Positions 1 to 8,293 of a stretch of DNA of 64,000 bases are shown in pieces. How positions within the stretch are numbered: position 1 is the first letter of the stretch; each line of letters begins with the position of its first letter. The notes beneath the pieces were generated by a model. It searched no databases, was not told the origin of the DNA, and was given only the letters and a program-made list of their open reading frames with translations. The DNA is from Sporolactobacillus putidus (GTDB lineage: Bacteria > Bacillota > Bacilli > Bacillales > Sporolactobacillaceae): positions 144,424 to 208,423 of the forward strand of contig NZ_BMOK01000005.1 in assembly GCF_014647035.1 (NCBI RefSeq), written 5' to 3'. The position numbers were made by a program, and so were the translations under genes.

Positions 1-1
1 A

Positions 2-1144
2 ACAGATTCGAAAACGATTGATCAGACTCAAGCTTTACAAACTACTCAAGATTCGATTCAAAAACAATATGATTCAGCTGTTCAAACATACAGTGATGCG
101 CTGGCCAATCAAAAAACCGGTCTTCAAAAAGCGGAGAATGAGCTGGCAAACAACATCGCCAGCACGCAGCAGCTGACCGCGGCCATCGTTAAACCGATTC
201 AGCTGACGACACCGGACATGACTGTTGCCAATACCGCCAGCGGCATTGCCGTGACGCTTCAGGACAATAATTTTGATCAGCTGAATATGATTGATCAGGG
301 CATCCAAAACATTTCAAGCAATGAATCTCTGATTCTGAAAGATTCAAAAGACGTGCAGTCGATGGTCAACGGTGTTCAGAGCAGCGCCGGCCAGCTGAGC
401 AATTCGTGGGGGCAGAACGTCGCGGCAACCGCAGAGCTGAAAAGCGCGATCGCTCAGACGCTTGGCAACACGGGCGAACCCGGCAACCGCAATCAGAACG
501 TTTATCAGCAGCTGTCGAGCCCGGTAAGTCTGGCCGGACTGACAGCCGGAAACGCGAACAATGCCGCACCCGGACCGGCTCAGCAATCGGCGGCCGATAG
601 CAGTAATACGCCCCCCGTTCAGCAGCCTTTTCTTACCTTGCTCGCCGTGCTGATTGCCAGTATCCTGACCGGTTATTTCAGCTATCACTATCGCAGCCTG
701 AGCAAGATAACGAACGGGCTGATTACGGCTCTGCTCGCACTCGTCAGCTCCGCCGCTATCATCTACTATGGTACGGCGCAGTATAATCTGGCGGGCGCGG
801 CGACGATCATGTGGAGCGTCTTCACATTCGGACTGATCACGCTCATGTCCGCATGGATCCGGGAGGTTTACCTGCTGTCTGAAATTGCCGGCGTACTGCT
901 TACGTCGGCGCTGGTTGTCTTCTTTACGCTGCCTTTGCTGAGAAACAGCATGGACGGTTTCGCTTTTCAGAACCCGGCTGCCGACGTGTACCTCTCGATC
1001 GCATACAGTCAGGACTATCTTCCGTTCCTGAAAGGAATTCTGGCTATTGCTCTTTTGACTATTCCTGTATTCGCCATAATCGGGACGAGAGCGATTGTAC
1101 GCCACGTGAAAGAGGAGAAAGCGCATGAAACGGAAATTCTTTAA
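2..1144 (+). CDS. esaA: EsaA/YueB-like T7SS membrane protein, C-terminal part (5' end outside window)
   Basis: The frame is open from base 2 and contains no stop until 1142, so this is the last ~380 codons of a longer gene. The first ~200 residues are hydrophilic and rich in Gln, Ser, Asn and Thr, as in the large extracellular domain of EsaA/YueB, the surface-exposed T7SS component (and SPP1 phage receptor in B. subtilis). Five or six hydrophobic segments follow in the last ~170 residues, the typical C-terminal membrane block of this family. It overlaps the next gene by 20 bp, as expected for yueB-yueC order. Assignment rests on architecture plus the T7SS partners downstream. Confidence 0.75.
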   Translation, partial: TDSKTIDQTQALQTTQDSIQKQYDSAVQTYSDALANQKTGLQKAENELANNIASTQQLTAAIVKPIQLTTPDMTVANTASGIAVTLQDNNFDQLNMIDQGIQNISSNESLILKDSKDVQSMVNGVQSSAGQLSNSWGQNVAATAELKSAIAQTLGNTGEPGNRNQNVYQQLSSPVSLAGLTAGNANNAAPGPAQQSAADSSNTPPVQQPFLTLLAVLIASILTGYFSYHYRSLSKITNGLITALLALVSSAAIIYYGTAQYNLAGAATIMWSVFTFGLITLMSAWIREVYLLSEIAGVLLTSALVVFFTLPLLRNSMDGFAFQNPAADVYLSIAYSQDYLPFLKGILAIALLTIPVFAIIGTRAIVRHVKEEKAHETEIL

Positions 1145-1451
1145 GGTGCTGCTGCCGGCGGGTGCCGTCCTTCTGTCTTTTATCGTTGTTTCCGGATACG
1201 GATACGGGAACGGAAATATCAAACAGGACAGGGTCACACCGAATCATCTCACCAAATCGCAAACGCAGATCAACCCCAGTGAGATCAATGTCACGATCAA
1301 TGAACCCTACCGGAAAATACCGGCGGAAGTGAGGAAACTGACATTTATTGAACCCCGCCCAAAAGATGACCTTGTCAAGAATCTGTTTTTGACGCCGGAT
1401 AAAGATCAGAAAGCGGACGTTAAAACAGCGGCCGCCAAGCTGTTTAAATGA
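1125..1451 (+). CDS. EssA/YueC-like small exported protein of the T7SS locus
   Basis: This is a 108-residue protein starting at an ATG preceded by AGAGGAG. An N-terminal positively charged, hydrophobic stretch (residues 2-25) looks like a signal peptide or anchor, followed by a polar region and the segment DDLVKNLFLTPDKD, which resembles the motif before the membrane anchor in EssA proteins. Its place directly after EsaA equals that of EssA/YueC in Bacillus. It is shorter than usual EssA (~150 residues) and lacks the C-terminal transmembrane helix, so it may be a divergent or truncated EssA. Confidence 0.5.
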   Translation: MKRKFFKVLLPAGAVLLSFIVVSGYGYGNGNIKQDRVTPNHLTKSQTQINPSEINVTINEPYRKIPAEVRKLTFIEPRPKDDLVKNLFLTPDKDQKADVKTAAAKLFK

Positions 1452-1483
1452 CATAGAGAAAACGGAGATGAGGAGGCATTTTA

Positions 1484-1852
1484 ATGGGAGAGTCAATATG
1501 GGATTCGATCGGCAACTTTTTTGGAATCGGCGTGACGGATGCCGAGCGCAAGCGCGCGAAATATGATCAGCTTCGCCATCAGTTAGACGCTTATATCAGC
1601 CGGGCGGAAGACGATCTTCATCAGATCTCCGGGCAGATAAACAGTTACGTGAGCGTACATCCTGTACCGAAAACCAAGATCCCGGGAATCGAATTCAGTA
1701 TCTCGCGGGAGAGGACGGACGAACGGCTAAAGGCGCAACTGCGCACTTTGAGGACAAAACTGGATGATGCGAAGGAAGCCAGGGCGGGGGCGGAAAGAGC
1801 CTATGCTCATTACAGATATTTAGCCGCGGAAGAAGACAGGAAGAAGGGGTGA
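1484..1852 (+). CDS. T7SS-associated helical protein (LXG partner candidate)
   Basis: A 122-residue protein with an excellent ribosome binding site (GAGGAGG). After a short N-terminal amphipathic segment it is almost entirely charged helix: two long coiled-coil-prone stretches (residues ~18-58 and ~75-115) around a proline-containing turn. This helical hairpin is what WXG100-like and DUF5082/YwqH-like partners of LXG toxins look like. It sits 8 bp before the next small T7SS gene, so co-transcription is expected. The precise family was not verified; the partner role is inferred from fold and position. Confidence 0.5.
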   Translation: MGESIWDSIGNFFGIGVTDAERKRAKYDQLRHQLDAYISRAEDDLHQISGQINSYVSVHPVPKTKIPGIEFSISRERTDERLKAQLRTLRTKLDDAKEARAGAERAYAHYRYLAAEEDRKKG

Positions 1853-1860
1853 CATAACCG

Positions 1861-2178
1861 ATGGGAAAAGCCAGTAAAGATCATGTGGAAATCAGGGGTT
1901 CGCAACTGGGAGAAGCGATAAAATGCATGAAAACGATCGACGCCGCGCTGCACACCGCACTTTCTCAAGGTGAGGCGCTGAAGTCGGATATTGACGGACA
2001 GCCCGACTGGACTGGGAAAAATAAACTGGCTTTTTCAGCCTTCATGGATATTTTGCTGCAGTATCAGCGTCAAGTCACGAAGATTACTTCGCAGCATGCA
2101 GCGTCCCTCCAGTCTCTGCAAAAAGATATTGCCGCTTTTTCCGGAACGGATGAAGTGTCGAAAATAAAGGGGCTGTGA
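1861..2178 (+). CDS. WXG100-like / TIGR04197-like T7SS small effector or chaperone
   Basis: A 105-residue, all-helical protein with GGGGTGA as ribosome binding site. Around residues 47-52 the sequence DWTGKN provides a W-x-G turn between two helices, the hallmark of WXG100-superfamily T7SS proteins and of EsaC/YwqI-like LXG partners. The C-terminal half (HAASLQSLQKDIAAF) resembles the second helix of those families. It would dimerise with an LXG protein N-terminus or another WXG-like protein and help targeting to the secretion channel. Neighbour genes touch on both sides. Confidence 0.6.
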   Translation: MGKASKDHVEIRGSQLGEAIKCMKTIDAALHTALSQGEALKSDIDGQPDWTGKNKLAFSAFMDILLQYQRQVTKITSQHAASLQSLQKDIAAFSGTDEVSKIKGL

Positions 2179-2180
2179 AT

Positions 2181-2884
2181 ATGGGAGATCAACGGCTGAC
2201 GCTTGACGGACTGACACCGGCCGAGCTCTATGTGCTCGGAACGGCTGCGGATGTGCATGATTTATTTGGCCTTCCGGAACAGGAACTGCTGGCGATGCTT
2301 GATATGAAGATTTTTATCAAGGCCAAAAGATCGCTGCAGAGGAAAAAGATCCTGACGGATGCGGGCGGGTTGACTGAACAGGCGGTTTTACTCATTGAAA
2401 TGATGAAAATCTATGCGGACAGCCCGGCCTATGTCCGGATCAACGATCAGATGGCGGCGTTCAGAAAAGAGAGGAGCAGGGATCTGATTGTGCTGACCGA
2501 GCAGGAACCGTGGCGCAGTTATCGGCTGGAGGTCCTGCCGAAAAGCCTGTTTGTTACCGGGCTTTTTCAGGCGCATCCCTTCCTGAACCGCAAACCGACC
2601 GAGGAAGAACAGCGGTTTTTACTGAAGGAAATCACAGCCGAGGAAAAAAACTGTGGGCATCCATCTCTATGGATCAAACCGATCTTTTAGCGATGGAGTG
2701 GATGCCGAAGGAAAAATCGGGTTATCTGAGGCCCTATTCCCACTTTCTCTATGTCCCGGTTGAAAATCAGCTCTACCGGACGGATGTTGTCAGTCAGAAA
2801 ACACGAAAGGCCAGCCTGTTTTATCTCTATAAGGAGCTGTTTGACTGGCTGGACATTCCCTACGGACAGGAGGCGCATGCCTAA
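2181..2884 (+). CDS. Unrecognised T7SS-locus protein read through a candidate -1 frameshift at 2645-2651
   Basis: I do not recognise this family. The 0 frame from ATG 2181 (AAAGGGG 8 bp upstream) runs 169 codons to a stop at 2690. A second frame, one base back, continues directly from 2651 to the stop at 2884 and reads as ordinary protein (WMPKEKSGYLRP, YLYKELFDWLDIPYG), giving 234 residues in total. The switch point is A AAA AAC in phase, followed after 7 nt by a perfect 6-bp hairpin (2659-2674) and preceded by an AAGGA element. This is either a programmed frameshift or a one-base mutation or sequencing error. The 3' end touches the next gene as TAATG. Its position between WXG-like genes suggests a secretion-chaperone role (inference). 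Confidence 0.5.
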
Positions 2885-3201
2885 TGAGGACGATGGCGGA
2901 AGGCGGGGGCGGAGAAATCTCTCTGAATCCCGATGAACTGCAGCGCTTTGCCGAACGGGCCCAGTCGATCGGCGATCTTTTTCAGAACAGAATTCGCCCG
3001 GAGATCGAACGGTTAAGCGGTCTCGGATACTATGCTCAGGGCGAGGCCGCCGACGCGTTTGCCCACTACCGGCAGGCGCTGGAGAAAATGATGGATGCCG
3101 GCGACTTCTACTATCGGGCGGCGCAGATACTGGCGCTCGTAGCGGAAATCATGAGCGGCCAGGACGAGGCGCTGGCCGCCGCAATCAATGAAGGGCGGTG
3201 A
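2884..3201 (+). CDS. WXG100-like helical partner upstream of the LXG toxin
   Basis: A 105-residue protein with AGGAGG about 10 bp before the ATG, overlapping the preceding stop codon (TAATG). It consists of two helices around a G-L-G-Y-Y-A-Q-G turn (residues ~49-57) where W-x-G is found in canonical WXG100 proteins, and its C-terminal helix is rich in Ala, Glu and Ile. LXG toxins are usually preceded by one or two such small partners that form a heterodimer with the LXG domain for T7SS export. The stop overlaps the toxin upstream region, so the two are translationally linked. Confidence 0.55.
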   Translation: MRTMAEGGGGEISLNPDELQRFAERAQSIGDLFQNRIRPEIERLSGLGYYAQGEAADAFAHYRQALEKMMDAGDFYYRAAQILALVAEIMSGQDEALAAAINEGR

Positions 3202-3209
3202 CGGAAAGC

Positions 3210-5015
3210 ATGGGAGAGGATGTTTCCTACCGAAGCGGTTCATGGGACGACATGGGCCGGGCGATCGCTAAAATTTCAGGCTGGGGCGGCGCGCTGGAGC
3301 GCATGCAGCAGATGGACCGGACTCTTCAGCAGATCCAGAATGCGATTGATGATCTGGATGAGGACCGGCGTCTCTGGTTTTCGTACAAGAGCCAGGCTGG
3401 GGCGCTCGACAAACTGGGTCAGGACTACCGGAAACTGGACACCTTTACGGGAGAGGCCGGCAATGCGGTCAGCCGCCAGATCGATGATCCCTTTTACAAG
3501 CAGATGGATGCCTTTGTCGCGGAAATGTCGCAGATTTCAATCAGCCAGTACCACACCCGGAACACGCTGAACGTCAAGGAATACCAGGCGACCAGCCCGC
3601 TCGCCTCCGTCGCCGCCTATGAGCCAGTGACGAAACAGTCGATCACATTCGACGATCTCTTTAACAGCAGCAGCCTGATGGCCGCCTCGCTGAAAAAAGA
3701 ATACGAAATCTACCGGGCCGCGGCCGGGAAACAGACGGGCGGCGTGACTTTCGACCAGTACAAAGCGGGCATTCAGTACAGCCGCGGCTTCGACTACCGG
3801 TCGATCAAAGACAAGCAGATGGACAAAGAGTTCTGGGTGAACCTCGGCGTTGGAGCGGCGATTGTCATCCTGACGATCGCCTGCCCGCTGGCGGGGATCG
3901 CTGCGGGTGCCGCCTATGGGGCGATGCAGCTGACCGACGCGGCCACCGGGACGAGTATGATCTCCGGGCGGAAGCTGAGCACGGAGGAGCGGGTCACGGA
4001 GGGCGTCTTCGGCGTGCTGGACGTGATCCCTGCCTTCAAGGCCGCCGGCGCTTTCAGCGCGATCGGCCGGATGGGCACCAAAGGCGTGACGACTCTGGGC
4101 GGCCTAACGAAAACGATGGGCCGGGCATCCGGAAGGCGGGTGATCCAGCTGAAACAGATAAGCCGTGCAGGGATAGACAGCGTGAAACAAGCCGCGGCCA
4201 ACGCGGGAGACCGGCTTTCCCTGGGCGGCCTGCAGCCGGAATTTGCCGGCGCTTCGGGGGTCGGTGGTGCAGGCGGCGGAGAGCGTTTGATTCAGAATGT
4301 CAAAAACACATTCCGGCAGATGGCATCTAAGGAACGTGTTACTCAGCAGGTCAATTATAGTAAAATAGGGGAAGTTCAGGGGGCTGAGAAAGCTAGTACT
4401 ACAGTAGATAATATTTTACGAAAAACAAAGTGTACAAATTCGGATTTACAGGTTTATTTAAAGAGTATTAATAGTGATTTAGCGGATGAATATTTAAAGA
4501 TGGGAAAATGGCCAGAGAAAGTACAAATTCCTAAGTCACCAGAAGTATTAAAACCTAATGGCAAGATTGATTGGTCACAGGTACCAAACGATGGATTTAA
4601 ACTTAATGAAAAAGGGAATCCAATCAAAAAGCCTTATATACCTAGAGTTGGAGAAGTCATTGATAGATATGGTCCGGCTGACGGAAGATTTACTTCGCCA
4701 GTTATTGATGGAAAACCATACTCTTATGAACAACGCTCATTACCTTATTTGGAAGATGGGTCAAAATATCATCAATATGAGATTACTAGAGACTTTAATA
4801 ATATTAAATCGTATATAGAGAATTGTTCAAATGAAAAACTAAAAGCTGCTATTGAAGGATATATGTCAAAATATTCATTAACAGTTGATGATTTAGTTAT
4901 TGAAAAGGGAGAAATAGCTCCGGGTTTTGGCTCGATAGGAGGCGGGATACAATATCAATTACCTTTGCCTATAAAAATGTTAGAGGATTTGGGTATGATA
5001 GAAAAATTATTTTGA
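3210..5015 (+). CDS. LXG-type T7SS polymorphic toxin with C-terminal TNT (NAD+ glycohydrolase) domain
   Basis: A 601-residue protein; ATG 3210 is preferred because GGTGA lies 8 bp upstream. Residues 1-~210 form the helical N-terminal targeting region. Residues ~213-280 are a pre-toxin PT-TG region with a hydrophobic glycine-rich segment and TGTSMISGRKLSTEER. From ~440 to the end it matches the TNT fold (tuberculosis necrotizing toxin, DUF4237): GEVIDRYG, YEQRSLP at ~506 and GFGSIGGGIQY at ~575, the conserved GGGxQ motif. TNT enzymes hydrolyse NAD+ in target cells. GC drops sharply from ~4380, where the toxin tip begins, a sign of cassette exchange. The adjacent downstream gene is the presumed immunity protein. 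Confidence 0.85.
   Translation: MGEDVSYRSGSWDDMGRAIAKISGWGGALERMQQMDRTLQQIQNAIDDLDEDRRLWFSYKSQAGALDKLGQDYRKLDTFTGEAGNAVSRQIDDPFYKQMDAFVAEMSQISISQYHTRNTLNVKEYQATSPLASVAAYEPVTKQSITFDDLFNSSSLMAASLKKEYEIYRAAAGKQTGGVTFDQYKAGIQYSRGFDYRSIKDKQMDKEFWVNLGVGAAIVILTIACPLAGIAAGAAYGAMQLTDAATGTSMISGRKLSTEERVTEGVFGVLDVIPAFKAAGAFSAIGRMGTKGVTTLGGLTKTMGRASGRRVIQLKQISRAGIDSVKQAAANAGDRLSLGGLQPEFAGASGVGGAGGGERLIQNVKNTFRQMASKERVTQQVNYSKIGEVQGAEKASTTVDNILRKTKCTNSDLQVYLKSINSDLADEYLKMGKWPEKVQIPKSPEVLKPNGKIDWSQVPNDGFKLNEKGNPIKKPYIPRVGEVIDRYGPADGRFTSPVIDGKPYSYEQRSLPYLEDGSKYHQYEITRDFNNIKSYIENCSNEKLKAAIEGYMSKYSLTVDDLVIEKGEIAPGFGSIGGGIQYQLPLPIKMLEDLGMIEKLF
3876..4272 (+). repeat. Direct repeat, copy A (pre-toxin region of the TNT toxin)
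   Basis: These 397 bases recur at 5630-6026 without any length difference (constant offset 1754 bp). The middle part, about 3918-4210, is nearly base-identical in both copies; divergence rises toward both ends. The repeat encodes the conserved pre-toxin module and ends exactly where the variable AT-rich toxin tips start. Confidence 0.95.
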
Positions 5016-5037
5016 TCCATACGGGGAGGAAAAGAGA

Positions 5038-5295
5038 ATGAATGTAGAAGAAACAAAAATGATCATTCAAAAAGAAGGTCTGAAGAACTATTGCTTTTTT
5101 TGCGATAGATCTCCAAACGAGAGAGAGGTAGTTATTCAAAAATCAGGGAAAAAATGGGCAGTGTATACGTGTGATGAGAGAGCAGCTAAGATAGGAGAGC
5201 AAATATATAATAATGAAAGTGATGCATTAGAAGATTTCGTTAAAAGATTAAGGGGAGACAAATTAGTCAGAGAATATTATGGCGATTCGCTATAA
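5038..5295 (+). CDS. Immunity protein for the TNT toxin (Imm59-like)
   Basis: An 85-residue protein 22 bp downstream of the TNT toxin with GGGGAGG as ribosome binding site. It starts with an acidic helix (NVEETKMIIQKEG), contains a central KKWAVYTCDERA strand-turn and ends with an E-S-D-A-L-E-D-F helix, a layout resembling Imm59-family immunity proteins. Toxin and immunity share the same AT-rich composition, unlike the GC-rich toxin N-terminus. Role as TNT antidote is inferred from position; the family call is tentative. Confidence 0.6.
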   Translation: MNVEETKMIIQKEGLKNYCFFCDRSPNEREVVIQKSGKKWAVYTCDERAAKIGEQIYNNESDALEDFVKRLRGDKLVREYYGDSL

Positions 5296-5506
5296 ATGTT
5301 TAGAATTGTTGATTAGAAATAAGTGGACGATTTGGGGAAAACTGATAGGTTTAGATCATAAATTGCAAAAATAAATTGATTTTTCACTTAATTCAACGAG
5401 AAACTACCTAATAGATTATTTTGTAAATAACATTAAATACGACTCTCAACATTATCTTGGCTAAAGCCCCACGAAAGCAGTGATATTGACAGCACTTTAA
5501 TCATCT

Positions 5507-6733
5507 ATGCATGCTATCCTGCCATATTCCGGCAGTACTGGAGTTCACGTGCCAATCGTTCTGTTGGTGCGTTTTTATTTTCGTCAATTTCGGACTAGCA
5601 CGATGCGTTTAATCGTAATAGTCACCGCCATCGCCTGCCCGCCGGCCGGGGTCGCCGCGGGTACCGCCTACGGGGCGATGCAGCTGACCGACGCGGCCAC
5701 CGGGACGAGTATGATCTCCGGGCGGAAGCTGAGCACGGAGGAGCGGGTCACGGAGGGCGTCTTCGGCGTACTGGACGTGATCCCTGCCTTCAAGGCCGCC
5801 GGCGCTTTCAGCGCGATCGGCCGGATGGGCACCAAAGGCGTGACGACTCTGGGCGGCCTAACGAAAACGATGGGCCGGGCATCCGGAAGGCGGCTGATCC
5901 AGCTGAAACAGATAAGCCGTGCAGGGATAGACAGCGTGAAACAGGCCGCGGCCAACGCGGGAGACCGGATTTCCGTAGATGGCCTGCAATCGGAATTTGC
6001 GGGGGCTTCGGGGGTTGGTGGTGCAGAAAGTTTCGTCGATAATCTAAGAAACATTAAACAGCCAGTTCAATACATCTCTTCCAAAAATACAAGTAGTATA
6101 ACCAAGGGTATGGGCAGTGGTATTAAAGAAAGCAATTCCGAAATAGGTAGAATTGATTATTTAAGAAATAAATTTGGTAAGCTTAGTTCAGAAGAGTTAC
6201 ATCAAAGAATTAATACTCCTAAGTTACGTAGAATGTTAGAGGATTATAGTCCATCAAAAAAAGCTACAGAATGGCAGGGTGAAGATCCATATTTCGGGAT
6301 AGATGCTTATACTGATAAAATATATCCAAAAGGCAGTGTTTTATATGCTGGCGAGCCATTTCCTACAGGATATTTTACAACTAAAGAAGCGTTAGATAAT
6401 GTTGGGGTTGATGCACATAAAGTATTTGAAGGCTTGCAGGTTAAACCCTATTGGGGGAAAGGAATGTTTAATGCTATATTTAGGGATAAGATGGTTGGTT
6501 ATGAATTAAAGGTGGATATTACTGGTGCCAATGGAATAGCAAAGAATAATACCCAGTTCTGGAGAGGTAGATTAGAACAGATTTTTATGCCAGATTTAAA
6601 AGAACTTATTCATAATAAGTATTTAAAAAGATTGTCTGGGACAGAAATAAAGTTGACTAATACGGAAATGCCATTTAGTGAGTATAAAAAAATTATTGAA
6701 AAAATCAAAGCATTAGGTGGAAAAGGATTTTAA
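5507..6733 (+). pseudogene. Orphan toxin cassette: N-terminally truncated LXG protein with unknown C-terminal toxin domain
   Basis: The open frame (up to 408 residues) lacks the LXG targeting domain and any convincing ribosome binding site. Homology to the first toxin starts only at ~5617 inside the hydrophobic pre-toxin segment and continues to 6026; the ~110 bases before are unrelated. The C-terminal ~230 residues are AT-rich and differ from TNT. They include PKGSVLYAGEPFPTGYFTT, a segment GLQVKPYWGKG and QFWRGRLEQIF, spacing that loosely recalls NAD-using toxin folds, but I cannot assign a family. As it stands the cassette is probably silent and would become active if recombined onto a full LXG gene. 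Confidence 0.7.
5630..6026 (+). repeat. Direct repeat, copy B (pre-toxin region of the orphan cassette)
   Basis: Second copy of the 397-bp repeat at 3876-4272. Recombination between the copies would remove the TNT tip and its immunity gene (1754 bp) and fuse the full LXG N-terminus in frame to the orphan toxin tip. Confidence 0.95.
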
Positions 6734-6750
6734 GGAAAGGAGAAAGTGCA

Positions 6751-7185
6751 TTGAATAGAATAGAAGAAAAATTGCCTGTAAATAATATAAGTATTGATAA
6801 GCAATTGGATAAAAATTCATTTATTAACTATTTTAAAGATGATTTAATGCCATATAATAACAATGAAGATCTATTCATATTTAGTAAAAAATATAGCATT
6901 TATGATATGGAATTTTGGATAATAGTAGGGTTTAAAAAAGAGAATATTCAATATGTAGAACTTGAAAATGCAGATGAAAGTTTGAGTAATAGTTATGCTA
7001 ATTGGTCAAATTATAAGGTTAAATTAAAAAAAGACAGTCATGATAATTGGTTAAAGAAATTATTAGGTTTTCCAGACATTATTAGAGATAATGAGGTAAT
7101 ATATAATCTACAATGGGGTAAGGTAACATCATATGTTGACCCTAAGAGCGGTAATGTGTGTATTTCAATAAGATATAGATACTAA
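6751..7185 (+). CDS. Presumed immunity protein of the orphan toxin cassette
   Basis: A 144-residue AT-rich gene 17 bp after the orphan toxin tip, with TTG as start and AAAGGAGAAA as ribosome binding site. The product is soluble, without signal peptide or membrane helix, and rich in Asn, Lys and aromatic residues (FIFSKKYSIYDMEFWIIVGF). It matches no family I can name. Its position and shared base composition with the toxin tip make an immunity function the best guess. Confidence 0.6.
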   Translation: MNRIEEKLPVNNISIDKQLDKNSFINYFKDDLMPYNNNEDLFIFSKKYSIYDMEFWIIVGFKKENIQYVELENADESLSNSYANWSNYKVKLKKDSHDNWLKKLLGFPDIIRDNEVIYNLQWGKVTSYVDPKSGNVCISIRYRY

Positions 7186-7186
7186 C

Positions 7187-8216
7187 CTGATTATTCACAG
7201 CACTACAGCTGAGAGGTGATAATCGTTGGGGAAACAAGGTTTCCCGGGATACATTCTGGTCATCTATTAAGTGACAAAAAGAAATGAAAAAGGAGCCCCT
7301 CCTTGGTATGATTAATTTGTGAGAACCAAACATGCAAGGTAAGGGGCTCCTCATATGACCAGTGTAAAAGAAACGTCGCTTCAGTTCAACCAAAAAATCA
7401 AAGTCAGCTTCTCGGGTGGGGCTCTTTCCTCCGACTCGGGATTGCTTCTTTACCAGGAATTCGATGCAAAGACCGGATTCAGCCGGTTGATTGAGGAAAG
7501 GCTCAAGATCAAGGCCAAGGATCCTGTCATACACACGCGTCACACGAATGCGCAGGCCGTGGTTCAGAAAGTCTACCAGCATCTGGCCGGTTATCACACC
7601 GATGACGAAGCCGAAGAACTGGGGAGGGAACCGGCCTTCACCGCGATTCTTGAGAAAAAACGGCTGGCCTCTCAGCCGACCCTCTCCCGGTTCAACCAAC
7701 GTGTGGATGATGAAACGGTTCAATCGCTGGAAGCGATCAACCAGGCTTATCTGGATCGGCTTCATGCCCTGCGTCCCAGCGCCCAGATGGTTCTCGATGT
7801 CGATTCGTCCAACTTTGAAACCTTTGGGAATCAAGAAGGCTCCGCCTACAACGCCCACTACCAGGACATGGGATTCCATCCGCTCTTCCTGTTCGATGCG
7901 CTGACGGGTTACTGCCTGAAGGCGGCGCTGCGCCCGGGAAATTTTTACACCTCTCGTGACGGGGTCGCTTTCCTCCGGCCTGTTCTGGAACACTTGCGGT
8001 CACTAGCCCCCGGGCTGGACCTGGCGCTTCGCGTCGACAGCGGCTTCACCGTTCCCGAACTCTACACCTTGTGTGAAGGCATGGATGTTTTTTATGCGAT
8101 CCGGCTGAAAATCAATTCACGGCTGATCCAAAAAGCACAGGAGCTGATTGCTGCACGTCAGAAGAAACAAGCCATGCCGGTTGGGACCTCAGCCGTGTTC
8201 TACAGTGAATTTTCCT
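7187..8216 (+). mobile_element. IS1380-family insertion sequence, right part deleted
   Basis: The element begins after the immunity gene and carries a transposase that is cut at ~8216, where the sequence switches abruptly to toxin-tail and immunity coding sequence. The right terminal repeat is therefore missing, and the left end (about 7187) cannot be fixed by matching ends. Base composition is GC-rich compared with the AT-rich cassette genes on both sides. Confidence 0.8.
7291..7351 (+). promoter_or_regulatory. Inverted repeat sequestering the transposase start region
   Basis: AGGAGCCCCT (7291-7300) is perfectly complementary to AGGGGCTCCT (7342-7351), which covers the purine-rich ribosome binding region just before the transposase ATG at 7355. 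A transcript entering from outside would hide the start, a known IS strategy against activation by read-through. Confidence 0.65.
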
Positions 8217-8218
8217 AA
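7355..8218 (+). pseudogene. IS1380-family transposase, C-terminally truncated
   Basis: The 287 codons contain the N-terminal and first catalytic part of an IS1380 transposase: LSSDSGLLLYQEFD near the start, VLDVDSSNFETFG with the first acidic residue at ~150 and YNAHYQDMGFHPLFLFD after it, then LRVDSGF with another conserved Asp at ~227. Full family members have about 430-450 residues; the last third, with the final catalytic Glu, is absent. The frame runs into flanking DNA and ends after a few codons, so it should be inactive. Confidence 0.85.
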
Positions 8219-8275
8219 TATTACACCTCATAATGGAGGGAGAACTAAAGGAATGTGGGCAGATGCTCCAAGATA
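8217..8275 (+). pseudogene. C-terminal tail of a deleted third toxin
   Basis: Directly after the transposase junction an open frame reads NITPHNGGRTKGMWADAPR and stops at 8275, 18 bp before the immunity-like gene. A short hydrophilic tail immediately before a SUKH-type immunity gene is what remains if an insertion and deletion removed the rest of an LXG toxin gene. The family of the lost toxin cannot be told. Confidence 0.5.
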
Positions 8276-8293
8276 ATTAAAGGAGGAAATTTT

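Noticed and set aside
344..1237. Long minus-strand frame opposite the EsaA-like gene
   Set aside because: It is rich in Arg, Gln and His and follows the reverse complement of a well-supported gene; no ribosome binding site or family match.
7142..8003. Minus-strand frames opposite the IS1380 transposase
   Set aside because: They are antisense shadows of a recognisable transposase.
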